Assembly (NCBI GenBank): GCA_963422465.1
Contig: OY730171.1
Coordinates: 496,001-560,000, forward strand
Length of the DNA: 64,000 nucleotides
Direction: 5' to 3'
Source of the DNA: Lichina pygmaea
Taxonomy: Eukaryota; Ascomycota; Lichinomycetes; Lichinales; Lichinaceae
This document shows positions 1 to 10,773 of the stretch, in pieces. Position numbers and translations under genes: made by a program. The notes beneath the pieces were generated by a model that made no database searches, had not been told where the DNA came from, and saw only the letters and a program-made list of their open reading frames with translations. Every line of letters begins with the position of its first letter. Position 1 is the stretch's first letter.

Positions 1-598
1 GATCCTTGGCATGAGCCAATCTCGCCCTTTTCGTCGGCGAAGGGGAAATGGACCGGCAGTCTCTTCCATCCCGGGCTCGTTTTCGTCCCGACGGCGAGCT
101 GAGGAGAGCTTCAAAGGGCGAGCGTGGAGGCCATTGGGTTGTCATGATCGACTCCTCGGAGGTGCCGGACAGAAGGGCACCCTGGACTGGCCGCGCCGCA
201 GTACACCTGCCTCTCTATCCTTCGACAGCTATGGTACGGTACGGTACCGTACTGTAAGGGAAGCTGGTCAGCACATAAAAAGACATGTAGAGCCGCTCAC
301 GCATACGGATTCTATAACAAGACTTACCTGTTCTGTGTGTACTGTACGTACTTCCGTACCGACATCTAGCGTGGGCTGGGGGGGGGGGGGGAAGGAGGGG
401 GTTCGCTGAGACGCGTGACGCGAATGGAGACGGGTATCAACGCGCAAAACGCGTCTCCAAACGACGAGCTCTAAAATCACGTGACTCGGTGTACTGGCAC
501 TCATGCCAAAGGGGGTATCACCTCAGCACAGGTAATTGCTTCCCATCGCTCTGTCCATATCAGTCGCAGCGGACCTGTGCCGGGCCTAGAGGAGGAGA
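1..598. other. 5' intergenic region and promoter of RNase H2B gene
   Basis: No gene is recognised. The stretch holds a GTAC-rich palindromic patch near 232-256, a run of 13 G around 378-390, two ACGCGT boxes (411-416 and 449-454) and a palindromic TCACGTGA (477-484) close to the start codon at 599. The boxes match MluI cell-cycle and E-box/CBF1-type motifs; their use here is inference. Confidence 0.5.
411..454. promoter_or_regulatory. Paired ACGCGT (MCB-like) boxes upstream of RNase H2B
   Basis: Two exact ACGCGT hexamers lie at 411-416 and 449-454, about 145-190 bp before the RNase H2B start. MBF-type factors bind this hexamer at G1/S genes in yeasts. Regulation here is inferred from spacing and gene function only. 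Confidence 0.35.
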
Positions 599-2119
599 AT
601 GGAGAACACTACAGAGACCCCGAAGCTCTTCATACTGCCCCAGGACACCTCTGCAGAAACGCGTATCGTCACGCTCAGTCATCCTCGGACAGCTTCTCCA
701 TGCCGCTACCTGTTCTGCCCAGAGAAAGGGATATATGAGTTTACCAAGATTGCAGCTCCCAAGGCGGCGACGAGGAGCCTGCTGCTTGCTCGAACTGTCC
801 GCGGTCTCAGTGGGTCGGGGAAACACAAAGGCAGCGCCAGCGCAACCAATGCATCCCCGCCGTCGTGCGGACTGGACCATGAAGGGCCGGATGACCATCA
901 TACAGCCACCTCCAACGCACATCTGGACGGCAAAGGAGCCCGCATCGACTTGTCGAAAGGCTACATTACCGAATCCAACGATCTATACGTCGCGACGCCG
1001 ATGGACCCGCTCTTCTTAGTCCTGCCCGCACTACGACCGTCTACGACAAAGGCATCGCCGTCCTCATCTAAGGGAGAAGAGAAGAAGAGGCTCTTTCTCT
1101 CAGCCGACGACTATCTGGACAGCCTGGCAGCGTCGTCCAAACATTTCGCGCATGTTACGCGAACCAGCGCTTTTCGAAGGCTGGTGGAGCGCCGGCTCGC
1201 CGCAGTATGCGACTCTGTCGAGGCCGGAGACGAGAAGATGCATCGATTCAGCCTGGAGAAGTTTTGCCAAGAGATGCTGCGCAAGGCCGGGTGCATGGTG
1301 CTGAATGGCTTGCCGGCAAGTCTGGAAGAGAGGTTCGTGACGAGGGCGCTCGAGGTGCCCTTCACGGCGCTGAAGCGCGAGGAGAGCGCTTTCTCTGTGA
1401 CGGCTGCTAGCCAGGTGGATGACGGTCATCAAGCCGACTCGTCGATCACCACAGACAGCGACACAATCATTCCAACCTCGACTCCACATGCAGAGCCAAG
1501 CCTATCAAGAACAATCTCGACCGTGTCTTCAGACGCTTCACAGACAACGTCGATGACGACGATCACCGCAGCTACCTCGGCCCCGTCTGAAAGCACTCCA
1601 GCAGCGTCATGCCCGTCTGCCACAGACGAAATCATCCAGCTCCTACGACTCCGAACCGCACTGACGTACCTGTGCACAAACTATCTGCCAGCGCACCTAT
1701 CCGACGACCTGACAGACCTCCTCTCGACCAGCATGGAGCCATCATCTTGCACGAGCTCATCGACCCAGCCCTCATTCTCCAAGCCCATAGACTTCCGTCC
1801 TCTGTACAAGCACCTAGACGAACTGCGTTCTCTGCGCGAAGAAGCCCTGAGCGCACAATCCCTGTCTCATCTGGCATCACGCAAACGTCCCTTCCGGGAC
1901 GACGACTACGACGACCTCGGCGCGGGTAGCGACAACGAGACGCGCAGAAAACGCCTCAAAGCCGTCGAAGACGAGAACAAGAAGAAGGCCAAGGCTGGCA
2001 CAAGCAGGGCCGTGCGCGACCTCAAGAAGACCGACGTCAGCGGCATGAAGAAGCTGAGCTCTTTCTTCGGTGGCGGCGGCGGTGGTGCTGGTGCCGGTGC
2101 GAGGAAACCAAAGACGTGA
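599..2119 (+). CDS. rnh202: Ribonuclease H2 subunit B (Rnh202-like)
   Basis: Non-catalytic subunit of the trimeric RNase H2, which removes ribonucleotides from DNA and RNA from RNA/DNA hybrids in the nucleus. One uninterrupted 506-aa frame with an ATG start. The N-terminal part (residues 8-60, PKLFILP, RYLFCPE, IYEFTKIAAPKA) and the segment DPLFLVLPALR followed by LFLSADDYLDSL are the hallmark blocks of the Ydr279/RNase H2B family as I know it. A long Ser/Thr-rich linker (about 255-345) separates the folded core from a basic C-terminus. Near the end, MKKLSSFF resembles a PCNA-interacting box with the first Gln replaced; it is followed by a Gly-rich tail. The gene converges on HMT1. Family assignment is firm; the PIP-like motif is inference. 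Confidence 0.88.
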   Translation: MENTTETPKLFILPQDTSAETRIVTLSHPRTASPCRYLFCPEKGIYEFTKIAAPKAATRSLLLARTVRGLSGSGKHKGSASATNASPPSCGLDHEGPDDHHTATSNAHLDGKGARIDLSKGYITESNDLYVATPMDPLFLVLPALRPSTTKASPSSSKGEEKKRLFLSADDYLDSLAASSKHFAHVTRTSAFRRLVERRLAAVCDSVEAGDEKMHRFSLEKFCQEMLRKAGCMVLNGLPASLEERFVTRALEVPFTALKREESAFSVTAASQVDDGHQADSSITTDSDTIIPTSTPHAEPSLSRTISTVSSDASQTTSMTTITAATSAPSESTPAASCPSATDEIIQLLRLRTALTYLCTNYLPAHLSDDLTDLLSTSMEPSSCTSSSTQPSFSKPIDFRPLYKHLDELRSLREEALSAQSLSHLASRKRPFRDDDYDDLGAGSDNETRRKRLKAVEDENKKKAKAGTSRAVRDLKKTDVSGMKKLSSFFGGGGGGAGAGARKPKT

Positions 2120-3104
2120 GATGTATGGGCCAGGCAGATCCAGACCCAGAGCCCGACCCAGAGGGATCTTCCCTTCCTCTTCCCCCTTCCCTTCTACATT
2201 TCACTCCTCCAATCCTTTGGATCTCCATACCCCCCCAAATCCCCCTATACTTTTTCCCCATCTCTTCACCATGGTTGGCCGGAGAAAGCTGCAAGCAAGA
2301 AGAAGAAGAAGAAGAAGAAGAAGAAGAAGCAGACAGTTACTCAGCATAGCGCATACATCGCAGGTCCTTGGGTTACTATATCAATTCTATCTTATTTTCT
2401 ACAGTACGGAGTACCGTACGTCTGATGTACTGTACGAGGCTACCTCGTACTATGTGTATCTGTTTCTGGACATGGGGCTTGTTGTCGAAGGGTGGAAGGG
2501 GGAAGGTCAAGGGTGAAGGGTGGAGGGTGGAGAGTGGAGAGTGGAGAGCGGAGCGTGAAGGATGAAGGATGAAGTGTGGAGCAGTATATTCAACTTGAGA
2601 CTGCCCCGAGCTCAATCTCGATTCACCGTCCTTTAATCCCAATCTGCTGTAACATAGCTGGCGCACCTGGCACGCCTGGGCCACTGGAGTACATACTGAA
2701 CGTACAACTGCGTACTGGACAATGTAGACCCTGGGGCCAGACAGACGGCTACATGTATCATCTCGCCCTAGTTTTCTTGCTCGCGAGGAGGACGACTTGA
2801 TATTCGTGTTTGTATTGGAATATGATGTACAGACTCTCCCTACGACGGACAGACTCCCCCTACAATGTACCGTATTACCCTGATACCACCGACTTCCAGA
2901 ATATTACCCATCACCATCGTGAATCGCTATACTCGCACTCGTCGTAAGAAGCTCTGCAGAAATGTCGTCACGCGACGCTCAAAGTCTAGTCCGTGTGTCG
3001 CGGAGTTGTTGTTTCGAGATCCTCCGCGGTGCATGACGGGTAGTGGTGTACGATGAGAACGCCAGGGGCTGGAACGACTCGTCGTGAGATGCAGGTGCAT
3101 GCTA
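2120..3104. other. Convergent intergenic region (RNase H2B / HMT1)
   Basis: No gene is seen. It contains an AAG-type purine microsatellite (about 2296-2330), a GTAC-palindrome cluster (about 2402-2449) and a GGGTGGAGAGTGGA-like purine-rich degenerate repeat (2495-2570). Both flanking genes end into it, so it should hold their 3' ends. Confidence 0.6.
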
Positions 3105-6100
3105 TCAAAATGTGTTGTCGGATCCGTTCGCTGGCGCCCGGCCCGAGGCCACAGGGTTGTCCGACCCTCCGCGCTTGTGTCCGCCGTGCTTCCGAAATCG
3201 CCATCGCCGCGTCCGAAAGCGGGTGATGGGCGTGTGCCGAGCGCCGTTGGTGCTGGGGGCCTTGTCAGCGGCGGAGGCGGATTGCGCGTGGTCGTCGGCC
3301 TTGGGCGAGGGCGGTCTGAAGAAGATCTTCGGCGTTGGAACCTCGTAGGAGCCGCCGGCTTCTTCGGCATCTGCGCTGCCGTCATGCTCATCGCCATGGA
3401 AGCGGACCTTCTTGCCCTTTGGGTTTCCGGACGCGTTGTCGCCATCGTGGGTAACTTCCACAGCCTCCTCTCCCGCGTGAGACTGTGAGGTTGGTCCAAA
3501 TCAGCATTTGGCCAGTAATTCAAGCTCTCAAGGTCTACCTACCACGCGCGGCTCATGATTGTCAGCGAGCGACGCCCCTTTATGCTGAACAAGATCGGGC
3601 ACGTTGGGGCTTGAAGTAGACTCTCCCGAACTCTTCTGTATGGGCTGTGCTTTGGTCCCCCGCTGACGGTGGCGTTGCTTCTTCTTCCTCGCCGCCTTCT
3701 TTTTGGAGGGTCCTCTGTTACCCCTATCGCTGCTGGAGGAGAGTGGGTTCGGAGTCTCGTTCCCAGTTTCTGGAGCGCGCGTAGCAGCAGTCGTTTGCAT
3801 GTTTGGCGTCATTGACGAAGAAACTTCATCTTGTTTATTGGTAAGTGTGGCAGCGCCAAGGTCCGTCTGATGTGGGTGCGCCTCCACCTCGGAGGGCTGC
3901 GTGAAAGTTGCATACCCGTAGTTCTCGTCCGACATGCTATTCCTTTGCACGTCATGGACAGTAGCTTGGTACGGTGTCGATCCAGGCCATGCCTGGTTCT
4001 TCGGCACAAAGGTAGGAGCCCCGGGGTTCCATGCCACGTCCTGGCTATTGCGCTTGCTCTCGATCTTTCGGGACCTGCTATCAGCCTTCATCTCTCGCTT
4101 TGCAGGTGCTTCGGCAGCTGTGTCGGGGTTTGATGTCTTGGGTTCAGCATTAGCAATGCCTTCGTCTCGCTCCTCACGGGTAGATTCCACATGGTGCCCA
4201 TTCGTCGCCACTGTATCAGGTTGAACATCCGTGCGCGGCATCGCCTTATCATCTTTCTCAACCACAACGTCGGCACCACTAGATCGTCTCGAATTCGTAG
4301 GCGGTCCGTCATTGGCTGTTGACTCATAATGGGGGTCCGTGCTCTGCACCGCTTTTTCAACCTTCTCAATCAAGGGGTGAGTGCCACTAGAAGATTCCTG
4401 CTCTGTGGTGGGTTCGCTTGACTTCTCAGACTCGTGACGGGTGTACATGCTCTGCACCTCTCTATCGACTTCGTCAATCGAGGGACGAGCGCCACCAGAT
4501 GATTCTCGCTCCGTAGTGGATTGATTGAACGTCTTCGTCTCCTCGAGGGTGTCTGTGCTTTGCAGCGCTCTGTCGACTTTCTCATTCAAGGGACGAGCGC
4601 CATCAGATGGTTCCCGCTCTGTAATGGATTCGTTCGACGTCTTCGCCTCATCGTGAGTGTCCATACTCTGCACAGCTCTGTCGACCTTATCAATCAAGGG
4701 ACGAACGGCACCAGATGATTCCCGCTCGGTAGTGGCCTTGTTCGACGCCTGCACCTCGTCATGGGTGTCCACACACTGCACCGCTCTATCGACCTTCTCA
4801 ACCAAGGAGCCAACGGCACCAGATGGATCTCGGTCGGTAGTGGCTTTGGTCGACGCTTGTGCCTCGTCATGGACGTCCACGCTCTGCACAGCCCTGTCGA
4901 CTTTCTCAATCAAGGGGCCAACGGAACCAGATGATTCTCGCTCTGTAGTGGATACGTTCGGCGCTTGTGCCTCGTAATGGGTGTCCAGGGTTTGCACCGC
5001 CCTATCGACCGTCACAATATGGACGCTAGGGCTGTCGGAGGTCAGTATTTCCGTAGTGGATTCGCTCGACGCCAGTGTCTCATACTGGATGTCCAGGCTC
5101 TGCACCGCCTTGTCAACCCTTTCGACCACGGCGCAGTCGCCATCGGATTTCTTCGATTCAGCCAAGCTACCGGACCTCGAGCTGACAGACTGTGTTGACC
5201 AGAACTTATGGTATTGCCCCTGGTTGTCAACGAGCTCTTCGTGTCGTCCCTGCTCGACGATCTCACCCTTTTCAACCACCAGTATCATGTCGGCATTCGC
5301 GATGGTCGAAAGTCGATGCCTAATAGCCGGTTAGCCTGAGCTATGGAAAATGTGATAGTACATACGCCACGAGAAAGCAAGTGCGGCCCTTGGAAAGTTC
5401 ATCCAGAGATTCTTGCATCCGACGTTCGGTCAGAGAGTCAACCATACTTGTAGCTTCGTCAAGCACGAGAATCTTCGGATCCTTCAGGATTGCTCGGGCA
5501 ATTGAGAGCTTTACAAGTTAGATCATGTCGCCATAGTTTGGGAAAGGCCGATTTACCCTCTGAAGCTCCCCGCCAGATAGCTTGGCAGCCAACTCGCCGA
5601 CTTTGGTATTGTATCCATCTGGAAAGGAGAGAACCTTCTCGTGGATGGCGGCGGCCTTGCAAGCATCAAAGACGTCTAGGAGATAACGTCAGTCGAGGTC
5701 TTGGGTGCAAATGCCACCGTGAGGTCCTACCGTCATCCGTAGCATCAAGCCTTCCGTAGCGGACGTTGTACATGATCGACTCGTTGAACAGCGTCGGATT
5801 CTATGGGCCGTTAGAATGGGCACGAGATTTGGCGTCCAGGTACCTACCTGTGGTACGACCGCGACATGGTCTCTCAAGCTCTGAATTGTGACATCACGAA
5901 TGTCTTGTCCGTCGATCTTGATGCTGCCCTGCCCAACGTCCCGGACTCGGAGTAGAAGTTTCAGGACCGTTGACTTGCCTGCGCCGGTGCTTCCCACGAT
6001 AGCAACCTTCGAACCAGGTTTCGCCTCAAAGCTCATGTGCTTGATGACCGGCTGGCGGGAGTTATAAGCAAAACAGACATCTTCGAAGTGGACCCCTCCA

Positions 6101-8452
6101 TCACGCAGCTGAAGCTGCTTCGCGTCTTCCTTCTCCCACACAGTTGGTTCTGTTTCGAGCAGGTTCAGTAGCTGCTCGATGTCGATGATGTTGTCCATGA
6201 TGGATCGAATGCGAGAGCCTACTGCCTCGAAAGACGCTGTTGAGGGTTAGCATCCGATCATCGCAATCCTGCATTGGTATTGATACCCTGGTGATACATA
6301 CCAGATGCGCGTGACCAATAGCTCAGCAGGATGACAAAGTTTCCTAGTGGCTGACTGCCTTGCAGCACTTGATACACTGCAAGGTAGCAGGCCGCACAAA
6401 GTCCTCCGGTGAGAGCAAGGCTTTGCACGGCCCCAATCCATCGTACCGACCATCGATGCTCCAAACTCGCCTCTCTCTGCGCCTCGAGAGCTGGACCCAG
6501 GTTAGGGCCACCATCCAGCTTCGGTAGATACGTACATACCTTCGCGATAGCGCTGCGTCTCATGATCGGCACGGTTGAAAATCTTGACAGCAGAATTAGC
6601 ACGAACACAAGTTCAAGTGCAGAGGATCTACTCACCGAAACCGTATACCAGTGGGCGACAGCTCCATATACCGTACTCCACGTCGTCTCACAGCGATCGA
6701 GATACTTTTTCCACTTGTCGTCGAGTGCCGAACTCAAGCGTGAGGACGTCAGAAAGTACGTCACTGCCATAGCCACAGCAATAAGACCCATATAAGGGCC
6801 AAAGAGGATATAGAGATATCCAACAGCAATGACAATATCGAGGAGAAGAGGACCAAGGCCAAAAAGGCCGAACTCGAGGAGAGTTGTCACGTTGTAGCCC
6901 CGATCGACTGCCCTGAAAAGTTGACCGGTCCGTTTGCCTTCATGGAAGTCCGCCGATAAGTGTAAGGCATGATCCAGGGCTGCAACGTTGACGCTTTCTC
7001 TGGTACCCATAGCAATAGGGTCCCAACAAGCTTGCCGGATATTCTCGATAATCGAGCTGGACTCGAGAAATCGATACAGTAGGTACAAGCTAATCCCTAG
7101 CCACGCGGCTGGATCTGAACAATGTCAGCCTCTTGCCATCTAGTAAGACACCATCGACTTACCATTTCCAGAGACCAGAGCGTCGGTCACGATCCCCAGC
7201 TGCCGTGGTACGAGAACAGAGAGAATCCGACCCGCCAGGACGCACGCGCCGACGCCAAAGAGGCTGGGCCAGGACTGCATAGAGAACTTGAGATGTGGTA
7301 GAACGAGCTAAACAACATCGTCAGCAACACCGTCAGCAAATTCATAGACGTTGAGACAAAAGCCTAGCAATTAGAGACGCGTCTCAGACTCTTACACACC
7401 CTGAAGCGTTTTGAAAACCCCAACCAATTTCCGGGCCATTCCGATGTGCCCCTTTCCGAGGTCTCGTCTTGCGCTTTCGTTCCCCCTTCAGCATCCTCGC
7501 TCGTTGCCGAGCCTTGTGCCGAGCCAGCATGTCCATTCTGGGTCTTCTGTCGTTCAATGGTTCCGTATGTCACAGGTTGGGAAGCATCATGTTCGATATT
7601 TCGATCAGAGAAGTCGGTGTCTTGGCTGACATTGTTGCCTCCGAGCAAAGGACTTGATTCTTCATCAAGCACCCTTGGCTGCCTCTGCCGTCTCCACGCA
7701 AGCAAAGGCAACGATATCACGGACCCTAAGGCTATAATACGGACTGCTTGCAATGAAAAGCGAGCATAAGCCGTCGGATTGGTGGAAGGGTGGTCAACCA
7801 GAGCTAGGATAGCCAGCGCCGACTCCGTCACAAAGGCAACAGCCCAGGTTGCAAGGAAAGGATGTCGAATGTTGAGTTCGTAACCTCGAAGGACCAAGAT
7901 CTGGAGACCCCAGAAGAGGATCAAAAAGAAGAGGTACGTCTGCATCCGTGATCAGCCGTCATGCGCAGACTTGATCGACCCCTCCGTGAAGGCTACAGCG
8001 CAACAGCCATCAAGTGATCACCGAGGTTGTAAAAGACCAGGGAAGCGCCGTGGGAGCACGTACGTTCTGATCCCATGGGGTGTTTGCCTTTGACGATCTG
8101 AGATCCTGAACGAACCCGGCGATGGCTTCACCGGCCTACGGTAGAGTTAGAAGACGATATGCAGGAGCGTAGCTGCTCCAAAGGTAGAGCATCAAAGACA
8201 CAGCTGGTTCGCGACGGCAGCTTGCAGCCTCCAAGATAGGTCACTCACATAGCTGAGAAGGATCAAGCCCAAAAGGGCACGGATGAGTGTCGACTGGTTC
8301 CTCTTGGGCCCATCAACTTCATCCGCCCTCTGTAATCTGGACACGCCGATGCCGTAGCCGACGAGGAAATAGAGGAGCAGGTAGAGAGGATATGCTATAT
8401 GAAGGACAACGATGGCTTCACCAGCCGGACTTTTAACGCCCGAGGTCTCCAT
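3105..8452 (-). CDS. hmt1: HMT1-type vacuolar ABC transporter with a C-terminal 36-aa repeat extension
   Basis: ABCB half-transporter of the heavy-metal-tolerance class, expected at the vacuolar membrane and linked in other fungi to cadmium/thiol-peptide tolerance. My model has 13 exons: 8452-8249, 8135-8064, 7939-7400, 7307-7163, 7108-6636, 6582-6540, 6490-6302, 6236-5848, 5800-5731, 5675-5557, 5508-5366, 5319-3543, 3482-3105; 1513 aa, all phases consistent. Order: an N-terminal hydrophobic TMD0-like region (residues 1-170), a six-helix transmembrane domain, then the nucleotide-binding domain with Walker [10 protein letters not shown], signature LSGGELQR, Walker [10 protein letters not shown] and H-loop AHRLST, all intact. 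After the NBD come eight and a half units of exactly 36 residues (from about residue 864), then the usual fungal HMT1 tail ([33 protein letters not shown]). As I recall, homologues are about 1000-1100 aa; the repeats explain most of the excess. Tandem with seipin upstream. Confidence 0.9.
4210..5117 (-). repeat. Tandem 108-bp (36-aa) coding repeats in HMT1
   Basis: Eight full units and one decayed unit, each exactly 36 residues, share the pattern VDRAVQS-D-H-EA...STTERESSG...PLIEK. Unit length never varies although residues differ, so in-frame length seems to be kept. Spacing is 36 = 5x7+1, compatible with short amphipathic helices separated by polar linkers. Confidence 0.9.
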
Positions 8453-8836
8453 GATAGGTTGCTTCGGTTCAACCCTAGATCGTTGCAGAGACTCGTCCTA
8501 GCAGAAGAGCTTCAACGCTGAGATCGGGAAGTGGTTGTGTGACGTGTTTGCAGCTGTAAATGACAACAGTGGCTGGGAAAGTTGAGGGAAATTCCAGTCA
8601 CCGTCCTTGCCTAAACTGGCAGGAAAACATTGCCTGTTTTAGAAGCAAATTCGGGGATAATCATTCGCGTCATATGATAAAAGACGACTTCAGGCTCGAC
8701 AGCGCCGAGAGCAGTGTGATTTGAGCGAAAGCCAATCCGGAAGTAGCATTTCTACAGCTGCCCTGGCAGTCCTTCCTGGGGAGAAACGGAAAACTCAAAG
8801 TATTACAGATGAGTACTTCTAGAAACAGACAGCAGT
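8453..8836. other. Intergenic region between seipin and HMT1
   Basis: A 384-bp gap between the seipin stop codon and the HMT1 start codon, both on the minus strand. It should hold the HMT1 promoter and the seipin 3' end. No clear motif is seen. Confidence 0.5.
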
Positions 8837-10190
8837 CTACCGTGAGTTGGAAGTGCCATTCCTCCAATTCCGCCTTCGTTGTATTGCGTGCGCCGGCTCG
8901 TCTTCCATGCTGGTCCCAATCCCCGAGTCCAGTCTCCTTCCTCCATGGATATCTCCGGTGGTTTCGCCCTCGTCATCCGCCTCTACAGGCGCTTGACTCT
9001 CGGTTGACCTGATCACCTCGCCTTCCTCCAGGTCTGGCGTGGCCCTAGGAGTGGGCAGGTATTGCAGTCGTCGAGCTCCAGAGAGAGTCGGGAACACTCT
9101 CGGGGTATCGGAAAAGGCAGGCGACTCGGGGTCGCTCTCCCGCCTCCAAGGCGAGTCTGCGGAGACGATCTCGTTGTCCGTCTCTGCAGAGGGAGCTCTA
9201 ACATCCCCGCCCGTCTGACGACTAGGGAAGTAGTTCCAGAACAACGTCCAAGCGCCCACGGCGGAGACCAGCGACGTGAGATAGAACATGGCACTGAAAA
9301 CAACGAGGGAGACGATACGATGATTGTACATCATCCCGCTGAAAGGGAAAGGTCAGCGGCCGGGTTGCACAAGATCGTCCAAGGACCACCGTGAGACACG
9401 GTCGAGGAGACCCGTACCGTAATCCACTGAACCGGGCAACAAATTCCACGTGCGCCTTGTAGACCATCAACCTCTGGGAGGCCTCAAGCTCCAGACGCAA
9501 GGCTTTGGGCATCGTACGCGAGCCACGGGACAGCGTGAGATCCTCCAGCACAGGGACATGCAGCTGCTCATCCTCCCGTCTCCAGCCCAGCAAGATCCAA
9601 GGCACACTTGCTGTAACCAGCACCCAGTTCACAAACGGGGAGCTGTAAGTTAACATGGTGGGCCTTCGAGAGCGCATCAACACGTCTGAATCATCCAGGG
9701 GCCCGTTGGCGGCCGGAGGAAGCCTGCCCAGTAGCTTGAAGTCGATCATGAAGTTTCCCGCCGCAATGTTCGGGGGAGATCGTGGGAGATCCAGATGGAC
9801 GATGACATCGTAGGCTTGCTTGCTGACCAATCTCTCGTCCAAGGATGCCACGCCGTGGGGATGTCCTTGACTTGTTCAAGGCCGTAAGCTAGCCGTTGCA
9901 GCTCAGCAAAGGATTGCGGCGGCAGCATACCCAAACTGCAAGTGGACCACGCGCTGGACGTTCACTTGAGGGACGTAGCTGGTGTAGAAGACGCCGTACG
10001 ATAAGAATGCTACTGCCAACAGAACCACACTGGTCAGGACGAATAGGACGGCACTTAGATATGCCCGCCATGCCGACTTGGACGCCGCAACGTTCAGCGG
10101 GCGCAACAGCAGATGCTTTCGGTCGTCAGCAAGCGCGCGGTTTCAAGGTCCGTATGGGGTTTGGCTTACAGTGACATTCGCATCAGCCAT
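8837..10190 (-). CDS. SEI1: Seipin (lipid droplet assembly protein)
   Basis: ER membrane protein that forms oligomeric rings at ER-lipid droplet contacts. Exons 10190-10170, 10115-9931, 9870-9418 and 9338-8837 give 386 aa. The first exon encodes only MADANVT; it was chosen because the next exon has no in-frame ATG and a GTAAGC donor lies directly after. Residues about 27-50 form the first membrane helix (AVLFVLTSVVLLAVAFLSYG). The lumenal domain carries the family blocks VHLQFG, QAYDVIVHLDLPRSPPN and GNFMIDFKLL. The second helix lies at about 228-252 (LVVFSAMFYLTSLVSAVGAW). A long acidic, disordered cytosolic tail follows. The layout (short N-terminus, two helices, lumenal beta-domain) is complete. 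The intron after VHLQF uses acceptor AACAAG, which restores the conserved reading. Confidence 0.88.
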
Positions 10191-10773
10191 GCTGCTTCTA
10201 TGCCCCAGGACGCTTACAGAGGAAGCTCGTCGTCGAGCATGCGCGATGGAAGGTGCCTTCGCTTTGGGACATGGCCTGTCTTATTAAATATGTTGTTTTC
10301 CAAATTCAATGAGTAGGACCAACTGCAACGTAGTCGAAATGTCATAAATCCAAGGGTGACGCATTACGACTTATGATAGCGGTCGCAAGCTCGAGACGAA
10401 AGTGGTGATGGCCAAACCTACCTCATCGACGGTGTGAAAAGATTCATGATTCCAGAGACACACAATGGCTGTATCTCACACGATGACCTGTGCGCCTCAA
10501 GCATGAATTCCAATGAAGCGTCCCAAGACAGCTATATACTGAATACCCAACGAAAAGGCCTCTGCGTAAAATGAGGCAGAAAAACATGAGCCATTTCCCC
10601 TCCATCCATCGGCAAGCACAGCAGTAGCGAGTGCTGGCATGCTTGCACGGCACTGCAAGACTAAACTCATGGGTCTTCCAACACGCTTGCATCTTTCCTG
10701 AATATTCGTTGTTCATCTCCAATCTCGTGATCGAACAGATAGAGGCTATCGGAGAGCCAGTCATGGGGAAAAC
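10191..10773. other. Intergenic region between F-BAR gene and seipin
   Basis: A 583-bp gap between tandem minus-strand genes. No open frame with family features is seen. It should carry the seipin promoter (10191 upward) and the F-BAR gene 3' end. Confidence 0.5.
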
